The translations under genes were made by a program, and so were the position numbers. From JAZGGS01 sp963749485 (lineage in GTDB: Bacteria; Bacteroidota; Ignavibacteria; Ignavibacteriales; Ignavibacteriaceae), in assembly GCA_963749485.1 (NCBI GenBank), contig CAVVMV010000025.1:14584-78583 (forward strand): 64,000 nt of DNA, given 5' to 3'. Positions 19,760-29,211 of the stretch are shown here, one piece after another (position 1 is the stretch's first letter; each line of letters starts with the position of its first letter). Below the pieces are notes generated by a model. The model was given only the letters and a program-made list of their open reading frames with translations, was not told where the DNA came from and did not search any database.

Positions 19760-20224
19760 ATGAAATTGAATGTTTTCTTATTTTTTATTCTTCTTTTTTC
19801 TACACTTACCTTTGCGCAAAGAGAATACGCACGGCTTGATAATGACAGGGGCACATCTATGGAACCGATTCTCGCCAGGGCAGAACCACTAATTGAAAGG
19901 ATTGAGAATGAAAATTTGGAGATTGTTAGAATGGAGTTTGATATTATCTCAACCGAAAAGGAAACGTACAGGATGCTTTATGAGGATTGGGAATACGGCA
20001 TCGTGGCTTTTGGAGATTACAGGATAAAGGATATTGATGTTGCGGTTTATGAAAAAGTAAGAGGAAAATGGAAACTGGTTGAAAAGGATGCTGAGAATGA
20101 TGATGAGGCAATGGTTACAATTAAACCTTACAAAGATGGTGAGCATAAAATTGAAATTAGTGTTTATAAATACAATAAGGATTACTCTGTAGGACACTAC
20201 GGACTTCTTGTAATCCACGAATAA
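19760..20224 (+). CDS. Hypothetical secreted protein
   Basis: A 154-residue protein with signal peptide MKLNVFLFFILLFSTLTFAQ and AAGGAG upstream of the ATG. The mature part is charged and beta-rich (FGDYRIKDIDVAVYEKVRGK, VTIKPYKDGEHKIEISVYKY), ending YGLLVIHE. Its form suggests a compact periplasmic beta-sandwich that could bind a ligand or partner, but I recognise no family. It lies upstream of a TonB-like gene in the same direction, with 75 bases between. Confidence 0.7.
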   Translation: MKLNVFLFFILLFSTLTFAQREYARLDNDRGTSMEPILARAEPLIERIENENLEIVRMEFDIISTEKETYRMLYEDWEYGIVAFGDYRIKDIDVAVYEKVRGKWKLVEKDAENDDEAMVTIKPYKDGEHKIEISVYKYNKDYSVGHYGLLVIHE

Positions 20225-20299
20225 TTTAGCGTAAACCGGGGAACAATTTTATAACCGGCGTTGTATAATTCCTAACTTCAAACAATAAAGGAGTTTACA

Positions 20300-20955
20300 A
20301 TGCCGGTTATAAAAAACTTTAGAGCCAACCTTAGAGCAAAATACAGCAGGTATATTAAGCTCAGTATTATCTTTACACTTGCTATAATAATTGCTGCTTT
20401 CAAATTCTCCCCACCAAATATTATTCCTGAGCCGATACCAATTGATTCAACAATCTGGATTACTGTTGAAGATATTGAAAGCACAATTCAGAAACCGAAA
20501 CCACCGCCCCTTCCACAACCGGAACCCCTATTAGTAAATTTAGATGAAGAACTGGAAGAGATAGAATATGATGACAACGATCTTAATGAGGATGCATATG
20601 TAGATGACGCCCCACCAATAATGGATACACCAGTTGAAGATGAAAATGAAATATTGGATTTTGTACCAAGTGAAGATAGACCAACGCCGATAGGTGGGAT
20701 GAGTGCTATTCATGGAAAAAGTATATTATACCGAAATTGGCAAGAAGAGCAGAGATTGAAGGAAAAGTTGTAATTGAAGCAGTAGTTGATAAACAGGGAA
20801 ACATTATTGATGCTTTTGTTAAAAAAGGTATTGGCGGCGGATTAGATGAAGTAGCCCTGGATGCAGTTAAAAACACAAAGTTCCATCCCGGCATGCAAAG
20901 AGGTAAACCTGTTATTGTAAGAATATCGATACCAATAAAGTTTGTGTTGAGGTAA
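20300..20955 (+). CDS. TonB-like energy transducer (frameshifted)
   Basis: TonB proteins pass the energy of the inner-membrane ExbBD motor to outer-membrane receptors. The protein has one membrane helix at about residues 20-38 (LSIIFTLAIIIAAF), a proline-rich periplasmic stretch (KPKPPPLPQPEP) with an acidic segment, and a TonB C-terminal domain (ARRAEIEGKVVIEAVVDKQG, KFHPGMQRGKPVIVRISIPI). A one-base loss in an A run near 20720 breaks the frame between the linker and the C-terminal domain; the corrected length is about 218 residues. ExbB and ExbD are not in the window. Confidence 0.85.
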
Positions 20956-21092
20956 TTTACATAACTCTTGAAATCTTTTTTTAATTTTCTTCTTTTTAGT
21001 AGATAATTTATTGTGAGGTATATGTTATTTTTGCATAGCTATTACAAAACGGATAGTTAATTATAACTTGTAATGGGGTTTTGTAAATTCTC

Positions 21093-23060
21093 ATGCATGA
21101 TTATTCAGTTATAAAAGATATTGTATTAATCCTGCTTGTTTCTATTCCTGTTATTGTAATTTTTAACAGGATACAACTGCCAAGCATTGTAGGATTTTTA
21201 ATCGCCGGAATGATCCTTGGTCCTTATGGGTTCGAGGTAATAACAAACTATTCTGAAATAGGCGCAATTGCCGAGATAGGTATAGTCCTTCTTCTATTTT
21301 CCATCGGTCTCGAAATTTCAATAAAAGAATTATTGAATATCAGGAAGCTGCTTCTAATTGGCGGCGGATTACAAGTTGTAATAACTATCCTTTTATCTGC
21401 GGTTATTGTTTCCGCTCTTGGTCTTCCGGCAAAGCAGGCAGTATTTATTGGAATGTTAATCAGCTTATCCAGCACTGCAATTGTCTTAAAACTATTATCA
21501 GATAAAGATGAACTTGATTCTCCGCAAGGTAAAATTTCGCTTGGGATATTAATTTTCCAGGATCTTGCAATTGTTCCGCTTTTCCTGTTTGCAAATCTTC
21601 TTGGCACATCAGATCAAATGGATTTTTTATCAATAGTTATACAACTGTTTACAGCCTTTGGTGCGCTGGCTCTTATCTTAATTGCAGCAAAGTACTTTCT
21701 ACCACATTTACTTTACTGGCTGGCAAAACTAAGAATGAAGGAAATATTCACAGTTGGTATTGTTCTGCTTCTTCTCGGAACTGCATACTTAACATACTCT
21801 CTCGGTTTATCTTTAGCTCTGGGTGCTTTTATTGCTGGTCTTATAATTTCAGAATCAGAATATAGTTACCAGATAGTTGCTGATTTTCTTCCGATGAGAG
21901 ACGTATTCAACAGTATCTTTTTTGTTTCAATTGGATTGTTACTAAATATTAGTTTTGTTATTGGTAATCCGTTGTATGTAATCAGTGCAGCTTTTGGTGT
22001 GTTGATACTGAAAGCACTTATAATTTTCTCGGTGGTTCTGTATTTAAAATATCCAGCGCGCATTGCAGTTCTTGCGGGATTAGGATTAGCACAGATTGGC
22101 GAGTTCTCCTTCATCCTTGCTGAACACGGATTAAGCCTTGGATTAATCTCTTCTGAATTTTCCAATATCTTTTTTTCCTCAACTATAATTACTATGATTC
22201 TTTCACCATTCTTGTTCAGATTTGCTCCCCTGGTTGCTCATAAATCAGAAAAGATTGATTTAAATAAAGAACTGGATCAAGCTAAAGATAATCTTGCTAA
22301 TCATGTTATCATAGCAGGATTTGGTGTAAATGGCAGGAACTTGGCAAGCGTATTAAAAGAAACAGGAATTAAATATGTTGTTATAGAAATGAATCCTGAT
22401 ACGGTTAAGAAAGAAAAGGCAAAGGGAGAAAATATTATTTTTGGTGATGTGGGAAAAGCCGAAATTTTATTGCACGCTCAAATTAAAAGTGCTAAGGTAA
22501 TGGTAATTGCTATTTCCGATGCATCAACCTCGCTAAGAACATTAAGACTAGCAAAGGAATTAAATAAAAACTTATATGTAATCCTTAGAACAAGATTTAT
22601 GAGACAAACGGATGAGCTGATAAAAATAGGGGCAGATATGGTTATTCCCGAGGAGTTTGAAACTTCAATCCAGATTTTCAGAAAAGTATTAGAGCAATTT
22701 CATGTTCCTTTAAATGTAATTATGCAGCAGGTAAACGCTGTTAAGGGGAGAATCTTACAAGTACTTACGTTCCGATGAATCGGGGTAAAAGTTTTTGATA
22801 ATATTGATGAAATTCTTTCGGCACGATTAACTGATACATTTCTACATAAGTAAAACCACCCGCTTTGCAGGAAAGTCTATCGGCGAGTTAAATCTGCAGG
22901 GCAAAAACAGGTGCAACAATAATTGCAGTTGTTAGAAAAGGAGTAACTGTTAACAAATCCTTCGGCAAAAGAAATTATAAAACCGAACGACACGCTTGTA
23001 ATTACAGGTACACACCAGGAAGTAGATATGGCTTTCGAATTTCTTTCCGACAAAGAGTAA
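21093..23060 (+). CDS. KefB/CPA2-type cation:proton antiporter with TrkA domains (3' end full of frameshifts)
   Basis: The N-terminal ~380 residues form the CPA2 exchanger with about twelve membrane helices (GFLIAGMILGPYGFE, LLLFSIGLEIS, ISLSSTAIVLKLLSD, GLGLAQIGEFSFILAEHGL). A TrkA-N Rossmann domain follows (IIAGFGVNGRNLA near residue 405). The computed frame stops at 22778, but a TrkA-C domain continues to 23060 (SIGELNLQG, KEIIKPNDTLVITG) through about six single extra bases between 22750 and 22970. The corrected length is about 654 residues. It should exchange potassium or sodium for protons, gated by nucleotide binding; the ion is not certain. Confidence 0.9.
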
Positions 23061-23074
23061 ATTATATACCAGGA

Positions 23075-23716
23075 TTAAGTCAAAAAATCTTTCAGTTCGC
23101 TAATATCATTTATTAAAATATCAGGATTAAATTCTTTTAGATTTTCTTCCGTCCTGTAACCATAAGTAACTCCACAGGAAAGTGCCCCGGCGTTCTTTCC
23201 ACAGTTTATATCCAGCTCAGTATCGCCAACCATTAAAGTTTCTGATGGCTGTATTCCTAGTTCATCACAAATAATCAGCAACGGCTCGGCTGAGGGTTTG
23301 TGTGCAACACCGTTCCGCCTTCCCATAACGTAAGAAAGATTCTCTCTAAAGCCAAAGTGATCAATTATCTTATCCGCCTGGTCCTGCGCTTTAGTAGTGA
23401 GCAAAGAAGTTTTAATTCCTTTTTCATTAAAATGTTTCAGCACCTCTGCAGCACCGGGAAAAGGAATTGAGTCATCAATAAAATTAAAATAAAGGGATTT
23501 GTAAATAGAAATAAACTTGTTAAAATCGGGTACATTAATTTTAAATTCATTAAAAATATCGATGAAATGCATTCCTATCATCTTAGTAAAATTATCTTCA
23601 GGAATTGATGCTTCAATATTTAATTCCTCAAGTGCTGCAATAGTAGATTTTAAAATTGTTGCTTTTGAATCAACTAATGTACCATCAAGATCGAAACAGA
23701 TATGTTTAATATTCAA
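23075..23716 (-). CDS. HAD-family phosphatase (phosphoglycolate phosphatase-like)
   Basis: A 213-residue HAD hydrolase. Motif I is CFDLDGTLVDSKA at the N-terminus with both aspartates, motif II is SLLTTKAQ, motif III has HKPSAEPLL, and motif IV is MVGDTELDINCGKNAG. The helical cap between motif I and II is of the C1 type seen in phosphoglycolate phosphatase and beta-phosphoglucomutase. Substrate is not certain; damage control or glycolate salvage are the usual roles. It converges with the antiporter gene. Confidence 0.85.
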   Translation of the reverse strand: MNIKHICFDLDGTLVDSKATILKSTIAALEELNIEASIPEDNFTKMIGMHFIDIFNEFKINVPDFNKFISIYKSLYFNFIDDSIPFPGAAEVLKHFNEKGIKTSLLTTKAQDQADKIIDHFGFRENLSYVMGRRNGVAHKPSAEPLLIICDELGIQPSETLMVGDTELDINCGKNAGALSCGVTYGYRTEENLKEFNPDILINDISELKDFLT

Positions 23717-24113
23717 ACTAAAAAATCCTTTCCTACAGCATTATTCTTGTTATTTATATAAATATTGTGTTTCGCCAAACCGAAGCATATTAAAAATATT
23801 AATACCGTCAAATAAAAAAATATTTAAAAACACTTGATTTTATATTAAAAAATAATGCATTTTACAGTTGAGGCTATTGACTCTTTTTTTCTGTCAATGT
23901 AACACCAATACTTTTGGGTTAAAGCAGAGGTAGAATGCTATCGATGCAAAATAATACAGAATATTATTTGCAAATCCGGTAATAAATTACCTCGATTTTT
24001 TGTCAATATTCTCAATTTGATTATTTTTCAATCGAAATCCATAGCAATTTAACTGGTACAATATTTTATACTATTTGACGCTTTACAACTAACAACCAAA
24101 AAAGGAGATGTAA
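23717..24113. other. AT-rich divergent intergenic region
   Basis: About 400 bases between divergently oriented genes. It must hold the promoters of the HAD gene and of the secreted protein at 24114. A strong AAAAGGAG ribosome-binding site lies at about 24098-24105. I found no ORF, RNA or convincing repeat. Confidence 0.4.
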
Positions 24114-24537
24114 ATGAAAAAATTCCAACTGTTCCTATTGCTTTCTTTCTTATTTGCATTCGTAGCAATGAACACAACTATCCTTGCTCAATCAGAGCCG
24201 GTAATGTACTTCTGTGAGAAGTATGATAGTTATGATGGCGAGATTGGTGTAAGTGACAGGTTTACAACCGGTTACCTTACCGTAATGGTTAAATGCGATT
24301 ACGCCCTCAACCTGGAGGATGTTTCTATCCAGTTTGATCAATATAACGCGAGAAAAGATAAGTTTGAATTTTACAAAAAGTTCGACTACGTCGTTGACAG
24401 GGATATGAAATATGTCTTTTTCGCAAGAAATGATGAGAGTGATATGGAATTTGAAGAGCCTGGTTTTTACAGGGTATTCCTGCTAGATGATCGATGACAG
24501 GACAATTGCAAGTGCAGTAATTGAGATTATTCGTTAA
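24114..24537 (+). CDS. Hypothetical secreted protein (frameshifted near the end)
   Basis: A protein of about 140 residues with signal peptide MKKFQLFLLLSFLFAFVAM ending in LAQ, followed by a small beta-rich domain (GYLTVMVKCDYALNLEDV, GFYRVFLLDD). One extra base near 24490 brings an early stop; the next frame adds DRTIASAVIEIIR to a TAA at 24535-24537. It has a strong ribosome-binding site and its own terminator, so it is probably an abundant single-gene transcript. No family recognised. Confidence 0.65.
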
Positions 24538-24567
24538 TCTTAAAAAGAATATTTTAGTTTAATTTAT

Positions 24568-24595
24568 AGGCGGCAGTAATTTGCCGCCTTTTTTA
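24568..24595 (+). terminator. Rho-independent terminator
   Basis: An 8-bp stem (AGGCGGCA at 24568-24575 with TGCCGCCT at 24582-24589) runs into TTTTTTAT. It closes the small secreted-protein gene. Confidence 0.85.
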
Positions 24596-24798
24596 TACAC
24601 CACAATCATATTTCCACTCTACGCCAAAAATTATCTAAATAGAAGTTGTAATATTATAATTACAGTTAAATTTCGATCATAAAAAAAACAAATTTTAAGT
24701 AGATTTGATTTCAGCTTTGATTGAATTCAGTTTAGCCATACCTTATTTTAAACAGAGAGAATAAATGATTTTTTTCATACTAAAAACGGAGATAAATA

Positions 24799-25845
24799 AT
24801 GATTGATAAAATAACAGAGTTGTTAGGCAGTGAAGCAGATTCATTGCTTAACTACAAAGCAAAATTTCCTAAGGAACAACTTAATCTTCCGGGACCAAAT
24901 TTCGTTAACGAGGTCCTTGTTCAATCAGATAGAAGTGTAAACGTTTTGAAAAACCTTAACTGGATTTTAAACAGGGGAAGGTTAGAAGGAACGGGATACG
25001 TTTCAATCTTACCTGTTGACCAGGGAATAGAACATTCAGGCGGCGCATCTTTTGCTCCAAATCCAATTTACTTTGATCCTGAAAATATTGTAAAACTTGC
25101 AGTTGAAGGCGGATGTAATGCTGTGGCTTCCACGCTGGGTGTGCTTGGTATTGTATCAAGAAAGTATGCACACAAAATTCCATTCATTCTTAAGTTGAAC
25201 CATAACGAGCTGCTTACATACCCAAACAAATTTGACCAGATAATGTTTGCTGGTGTTGAGCAGGCATTTGATCTTGGCGCAGCAGCAGTTGGAGCTACAA
25301 TTTATTTTGGCTCTGATGAAAGCAGCAGGCAGATTGTTGAGGTTAGCGAGGCATTCCAGTATGCACACGAAATGGGAATGGCAACAGTGCTTTGGTGCTA
25401 CCTGCGTAACCCGGCTTTTAAAACAGATAAGGATTATCATGTTTCTGCCGATTTAACCGGGCAGGCAAACCATCTTGGTGTAACATTAGAAGCCGATATT
25501 ATTAAGCAGAAGCAGCCGGAAAACAATGGCGGGTACAATGCTATTAAGTTTGGTAAAACCAATAAAAAAGTTTATTCCGATCTTACATCCGATAACCCAA
25601 TCGATCTTACAAGATACCAGGTAATTAATAATTATCTTGGAAGAGTGGGATTGATTAACAGCGGTGGCGCATCGGGTGATAATGATTTTGCCGACGCAGT
25701 TAAAACAGCGGTAATTAATAAACGTGCAGGCGGTATGGGATTAATTTCAGGCAGGAAAGCTTTCCAGCGCCCGATGGAAGACGGAGTTAAGCTGCTTAAC
25801 CTGATCCAGGATGTTTACTTAACCAAAGAAGTTACTATTGCTTAA
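24799..25845 (+). CDS. fbaB: Fructose-bisphosphate aldolase, class I (FbaB/DhnA type)
   Basis: This enzyme cleaves fructose 1,6-bisphosphate in glycolysis and makes it in gluconeogenesis. The 348-residue protein shows VDQGIEHSGG near residue 75, FILKLNHNELL near 130, the barrel strand GAAAVGATIYFGS, KFGKTNKKVYSDL around 250 with a candidate Schiff-base lysine, and GRKAFQRPMEDG near the C-terminus. It uses a lysine Schiff base rather than a metal. Good ribosome-binding site (ACGGAGATAAATA). Its own terminator shows it is a single-gene unit. Confidence 0.92.
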   Translation: MIDKITELLGSEADSLLNYKAKFPKEQLNLPGPNFVNEVLVQSDRSVNVLKNLNWILNRGRLEGTGYVSILPVDQGIEHSGGASFAPNPIYFDPENIVKLAVEGGCNAVASTLGVLGIVSRKYAHKIPFILKLNHNELLTYPNKFDQIMFAGVEQAFDLGAAAVGATIYFGSDESSRQIVEVSEAFQYAHEMGMATVLWCYLRNPAFKTDKDYHVSADLTGQANHLGVTLEADIIKQKQPENNGGYNAIKFGKTNKKVYSDLTSDNPIDLTRYQVINNYLGRVGLINSGGASGDNDFADAVKTAVINKRAGGMGLISGRKAFQRPMEDGVKLLNLIQDVYLTKEVTIA

Positions 25846-25869
25846 TAGGTAAAAAAATTTTCTGAATTG

Positions 25870-25896
25870 AAGCGCCTTAAACGAGGCGCTTTTTTA
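25870..25896 (+). terminator. Rho-independent terminator after the aldolase
   Basis: A perfect 8-bp stem (AAGCGCCT at 25870-25877 with AGGCGCTT at 25884-25891) is followed by TTTTT. It lies between the aldolase gene and the convergent cytochrome gene. Confidence 0.88.
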
Positions 25897-25905
25897 TGAA
25901 AGAGA

Positions 25906-26324
25906 TTATTGATTAAGCAGATAATCAACCAACTTGCCAAGATCCTTTATGTTTTTGTTCCCAAAGCCGGGCATTATCTGATTTAGGAAACAGTTGCCTG
26001 TATTCTTTGAAGCGTTCTTCTTCCATAAAAGAACCAGGATTACGTAAATATGCTATCAAAGTATTGCGGTTCCAATATTCATTTAGGTTTGCCAATTGTG
26101 GTCCATTGACAGTACCAGATAGGTTCTCTCCGTGGCATTTTGTACATCCAAAATTAACGAATAACTGAACACCGGTATATTTCACTAGTTGTTTCTTCAA
26201 CACCTGGCGAATTATTAACGGGGAAGTCTTGTTCACTCTTATCTTCTTTAGTTACCTTTCCAAGTATAAAAAGTAGAATGAACAAAAATAAGAAAGCAGA
26301 AACCCATATCTGTGGTTTGGTCAT
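25906..26324 (-). CDS. Membrane-anchored monohaem cytochrome c (frameshifted)
   Basis: The start at 26324 gives MTKPQIWVSAFLFLFILLF, an uncleaved membrane anchor. The haem site is CTKCHG, with the sequence NLSGTVNGPQLANL after it. The C-terminal axial-ligand region reads DNMPGFG after a frame correction near 25975, then LGKLVDYLLNQ and a stop at 25906-25908. Shifts occur near 26180 and 25975. About 138 residues. It probably carries electrons on the outer face of the inner membrane; its partners are not in the window. Confidence 0.8.
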
Positions 26325-26441
26325 AATTATTCTTTAATTTCTAAAAAATTGAAATAAAACATATTAAAAAGTGGATACTATAACAAAATATTATGTGTCT
26401 ATTTCTATTTTCGGAGCAGAAAAATATCAGAAAGGAAATAA

Positions 26442-26546
26442 TACGAGCTGGTTCCTCACCCCGATGATGTAAGTTCTTCCGATTTATTACGATTGGATAA
26501 AGATAAGCCGCTTAAGTGGCTCGAAAATATTGAGTGGCAGATGTAA
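26442..26546 (+). pseudogene. Unidentified coding remnant
   Basis: A 34-codon open stretch with coding-like composition (LVPHPDDVSSSDLLRLDKD, then KPLKWLENIEWQM and a stop). It has no start codon and the upstream frame is closed, so it looks like the end of a lost gene. I cannot name the parent. It adjoins the rearranged region below. Confidence 0.3.
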
Positions 26547-26586
26547 GTTTGAACCTCCTTACTTCTTCTCAATGAGGAGAAGGGCG

Positions 26587-26769
26587 TTACTTCAAATATT
26601 TTAAATACCAGTTTCTTCTCATCTCATCAACTTCTTTGCGGTGTTTGCGCATAAAGTGATCTCCGCCTTCAAGCATAACCAAACGATACGGAATTCTATG
26701 TTTTAATAATTGATAATGAAAGATCTAAAGAATCGTGCGGCAGTACACGCTTATCATCAGTTACATGAA
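26587..26769 (-). pseudogene. 3' fragment of an S9-type hydrolase, duplicate of the end of the 30409-31290 gene
   Basis: On the minus strand this segment encodes VDEMRRNWYLKYLK plus upstream GGDHFMRKHRKE, almost the same as the end of the intact gene at 30409-31290; the DNA matches closely over roughly 180 bases. The similarity stops near 26765. It is a partial duplication with no start and no catalytic serine. The break falls where a sorting-domain remnant on the other strand begins. Confidence 0.8.
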
Positions 26770-26916
26770 GAATTAGCAACGATAGTAAACACAACACAGA
26801 AAGCAGGCAGATATGAAGTTAACTTCAACGCAAACAAACTGTCGAGTGGAGTAAATGTATATAGAATAGAAGCATCAAACTTCACAGCTTCGAAGAAATT
26901 GATGTTATTAAAATAA
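26770..26916 (+). pseudogene. Orphan T9SS C-terminal sorting-domain end
   Basis: Read on the plus strand, the codons give ELATIVNTTQKAGRYEV, then NANKLSSG, YRIEASNF and KKLMLLK before TAA. This is the second half of a type A T9SS sorting domain, normally the last ~45 residues of a large secreted protein. There is no cargo part in front of it. It lies directly against the hydrolase fragment, with a strong terminator behind it. Confidence 0.75.
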
Positions 26917-27255
26917 TTGAACTCAATTATCTGATTTGATTTGAATAAAGCCCCGTAAACACGGGGCTTTTTTTATTACTGATATTTAATGCTTAGAAAA
27001 TGTTTTTAACATGAAAAAATTTTTGTAGTTTAATTATAGAATTAATTAATTTTGTTCCGATTTAAAAATCAGGATATTGGCGATCAATTTATTTTTTCAT
27101 GAGGAATGATTTCTCGAACTACTTCCATCAGTCACTTCGTCAAAAGATTTATTTCTATTTAATTTACTCAACAACTATCTGTTTAAACCAAATTAGTAAA
27201 GAAAAAAATGACTAAATCAATATTCAACCAATCATTCATTATTAATGGAGAACTA
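26917..27255. other. Intergenic region with one terminator
   Basis: Apart from the hairpin at 26948-26975 the region is AT-rich with no ORF of substance. Its right part should carry the promoter of the secreted protein that starts at 27256. Confidence 0.4.
26948..26975 (+). terminator. Rho-independent terminator behind the orphan sorting domain
   Basis: A perfect 9-bp stem (AAGCCCCGT at 26948-26956 with ACGGGGCTT at 26961-26969) is followed by TTTTTT. It shows that the orphan sorting-domain end was once the end of a complete transcribed gene. Confidence 0.9.
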
Positions 27256-29211
27256 ATGAAGAATCTCTCAACTTTGTTGCTTGCACTATTCTTGTCCAAT
27301 ATCGTTTTCGCACAGAGTGAAAATGTGGAGCCAATTCCTCCTATGAAAGAAGGATTACGTGAAAATTATTCTCAAAGCAATTATGAAAATTTCTTACTTA
27401 GGGAAAAGCTTGGTGAAATTCCCTTCCAGGGTGGTCTTGTTGATCAGCAAGCCGCTGTAGATGCATTGGTGAATAACAATACAGGTAGTACTGGAACAGC
27501 GAATTTCACTCAAAGTGAAACATCTATCGTTGCTTTTGGCAGCAATGTACTAATTGGATTCAACGATTCAGGTTCCTTCACAGGCGGTGCGAACAAATTT
27601 ACTGGTTTTTCGTATTCTACAGATGGCGGAACAACCTTTATTGATGGCGGAACTTTACCAACAAACTCTGGCGGCGATGCTGGTGATCCAGTTCTGGCAC
27701 GGAATGAAACCACTGGCAGAATTTATTTTTCGACACTCGGATTTAGCATAAGTACCATCCGGGTGTTTCGCTCCGACGATAACGGTGCTTACCTGGATGG
27801 CTCCAGTCAATGGTACACCCGGCGGATCAAATGAAGATAAACAGTGGATTACTGTTGACAACTTTGCAGGTACAGGCAACGGGAATGTCTACCTGATTAC
27901 CCGTAGTTTTGGTAATGGCGGTATATATATGTATAGATCAACTGACAATGGTAATACATTCGTTCCCAACGGCGGCACACTTATCGTTTCAGGAAATCAG
28001 GGTGCGTTTGTTGCTGTAGGTCCGGATCACTCTGTGTATGCATTTTGGTATGCAGGTACGACATTGCAAATGCGCAAGTCTACTGATCAAGCAGTTACAT
28101 TTGGTTCCCCGGTGACGGTAGTTAGCGGCCTAACTGGTGGGGTCAATGGTGACCTTGGTTTGACGGGTATCAGACAAGGAACATCGACTCCTTCCGGCTT
28201 CCGTAGCAACGAATTTCCGCATGTAGCAGTTAACCCGGTTAGTGGACACCTTTACTGTACTTTCGCCGATATTCCTGCCGGCACAGACAAAGCCGATATT
28301 TATATGGTAATGTCCACCGATGGAGGAGCCACCTGGAGTGCACCGTACGCAGGTAAACGATGATATCACAACAACTGACCAGTGGCAGCCCACTATTGCG
28401 GTGACTCCAAACGGTAATAGAATTGGAATTTTCTATTATAGCCGTCAGGAAGATGCTGCTAATAATTTATTCAAGTACTATGGACGTACTGGCGTTATCT
28501 CAGGTTCAACAGTTACCTTTGGACCCGGTTTCGCGATTAGTGATGTAGCTTCTCTGCCGGAATTTGGTCGTGATGCGGTAGTTAATTCTGTTTATATGGG
28601 AGATTATAATCATGCTTCCGCTACTAATAGTGAATTTCATGTTTTCTGGTCTGATAACCGGGACGACCTTGCGGGCGGAGCACCTCGCAAGGATCCCAAT
28701 GTTTACTATGAGAAGATTATTCTAGGCCCACCCTGTCCAATCGATCCACCATCAAATCCAAGTCCTGCAAGTGGCGCAACTGGATTACCACTTATTGGAA
28801 ATACAGCAAGCTGGACAAATGGTGCAGGCGCAAACCAAATTGAAGTTTGGTTTGGCGAGGTTACTAATCTTAATATGGTTTATGATGGTGCACCAATTAC
28901 ATCTTTATCTTTGGCAGCTTTTGAACCATTGACTTATAACACAACCTACGGATGGCAGGTAAGAGGTAAGAATGATACCTGTATTGTTAGCGGCCCTTTA
29001 TGGTCTTTCACGACAATGCAAGATCCAAATTTATTCCAGTATTGTGAACCATTTGACGACCTAAGTAACTGGACAATCGTTGGTCCATTAGGATTAACAA
29101 ATTGGACAGCAAATAACTCATCAAATGCAGGTGGAACTGCACAGAATTAAGAATGAGCTGGACTCCGTCATTCAATGGTGAATCAAAAATTCGCTCTGCA
29201 GCTATACCTTT
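27256..29211 (+). CDS. Secreted BNR/sialidase-like repeat protein, N-terminal part (several frameshifts)
   Basis: I chose ATG 27256, with GGAG at 27247-27250 and signal peptide MKNLSTLLLALFLSNIVFAQ, over an upstream in-frame ATG at 27208. The protein has Asp-box-like repeats (YSTDGGTTFIDGG, YRSTDNGNTFVPNGG, MSTDGGATWSAP) of a sialidase-type propeller, then a fibronectin-like segment (PSNPSPASGATGLPL, YNTTYGWQVRGKND) and a carbohydrate-binding-like start (WTIVGPLGLTNWTA). Frameshifts occur near 27800, 28350 and 29148. The last domain stops abruptly near 29211, where Ycf48-like repeats of another type begin in frame. Role likely surface binding or glycan hydrolysis; unproven. Confidence 0.65.
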
